Below are positions 63,606 to 64,000 of a stretch of 64,000 bases of DNA, in pieces. The translations under genes were made by a program, and so were the position numbers. This DNA comes from Macrothele yani. Lineage: Eukaryota > Arthropoda > Arachnida > Araneae > Macrothelidae. The stretch spans positions 37,343,501 to 37,407,500 of the forward strand of contig CM077011.1 in assembly GCA_039090855.1 (NCBI GenBank), read 5' to 3'. The notes under the pieces are model-generated. The model worked only from the letters and a program-made list of their open reading frames with translations, was not told where the DNA came from and made no database searches. Within the stretch, counting starts at the first letter, position 1; each line of letters opens with the position of its first letter.

Positions 63606-64000
63606 CATGTAATATTAAACATGATGGGCGTCTCTTTAACTATTCTAACCAAAATATCTAATATCGTGGAATACATTGAAATTGTACCCCAGTGCTCGTT
63701 ACCCGTATTGCATCGATGCTATAATATTTTCCCACCCTGTTTTAATGTCAACGCTGGATTCTCTTTCTTGAAAACTTGCCAGCGATAAGGTAATTCAGAA
63801 AAGTAAGCATATATTTCTTGAACAATGCTGAAAATGTTCACAATCTGTAGGGAAATTTTTTCGTCGGCATTTACTACCAGTTTTAAAGTATGAGCCGCTC
63901 AAAGTACATATGATACGTAACGTCTTAAGTCGACAAATTATGCTTTTGAAGTCCATTGTGTTTTTCCTACATATTGGCCTCATTTGCCAGAGCGCTGGCC
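63606..64000. other. No gene seen
   Basis: Ordinary AT-rich sequence to the window edge with no recognisable feature. Confidence 0.5.

Overview
This is a eukaryotic genomic window, most likely from an invertebrate and probably an arthropod. It is AT-rich, has phase-consistent spliced exons, tRNA-derived SINEs, poly-A tails and microsatellites, and is crowded with Tc1/mariner transposons and APE-type non-LTR retrotransposons (LINEs). There is no bacterial-style gene organisation and no CRISPR array. The species cannot be named from the sequence. Family names used here (LINE-A, LINE-B, LINE-C, SINE-1 to SINE-4, repeat D) are local labels.

Only one host gene is supported. Three + strand exons (9798-9984, 22552-22723, 28545-28681) have perfect GT/AG boundaries and compatible phases (0, then 1). 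Together they encode the C-terminal ~165 residues of a protein that resembles alpha/beta-hydrolase-fold proteins. Its two visible introns (12.6 kb and 5.8 kb) are stuffed with transposons. The upstream exons are not in the part I can recognise.

Layout. 1-9.7 kb: Tc1 relics, a Tc1-like element with ~410-bp terminal inverted repeats (TIRs), a minus-strand LINE-B cut by a nearly intact Tc1 element, a SINE-1, and a hAT fragment. 9.8-28.7 kb: the host exons and introns. The first intron holds SINE-2/3 copies, two minisatellites, an 845-bp foldback element, two minus-strand Tc1 elements and a 5'-truncated LINE-A. The second holds an old LINE-A with a SINE-1, a mariner relic between direct repeats, and LINE-C carrying a SINE-4. 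29-35 kb: a long LINE-B interrupted by a mariner and by a solo-LTR-like insertion. 35.7-39 kb: repeat D with a SINE-3, then a Tc1 element with a single internal stop and a SINE-4 inside it. 39.8-44.8 kb: a divergent tandem array whose units each carry a CTCF-like motif, split by two LINE-A insertions. 44.8-45.4 kb: an inverted SINE-2 dimer. 45.6-53.8 kb: LINE-A copies A3 and A4, the latter inserted in a mariner TIR. 55.8-64 kb: a decayed LINE-A, a Merlin-like element, the second copy of repeat D, a Tc1 relic, a LINE-A 3' end and an internally deleted mariner.

The most interesting system is LINE-A, an RTE-like element of ~3.2 kb. Two copies have precise 12-bp target-site duplications (TSDs) and the same 5' terminal G. 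Their first ~100 nt can be folded into an HDV-like ribozyme architecture. Three copies share a frame break between the endonuclease and reverse transcriptase halves. Most insertions lie in TA-rich sequence.
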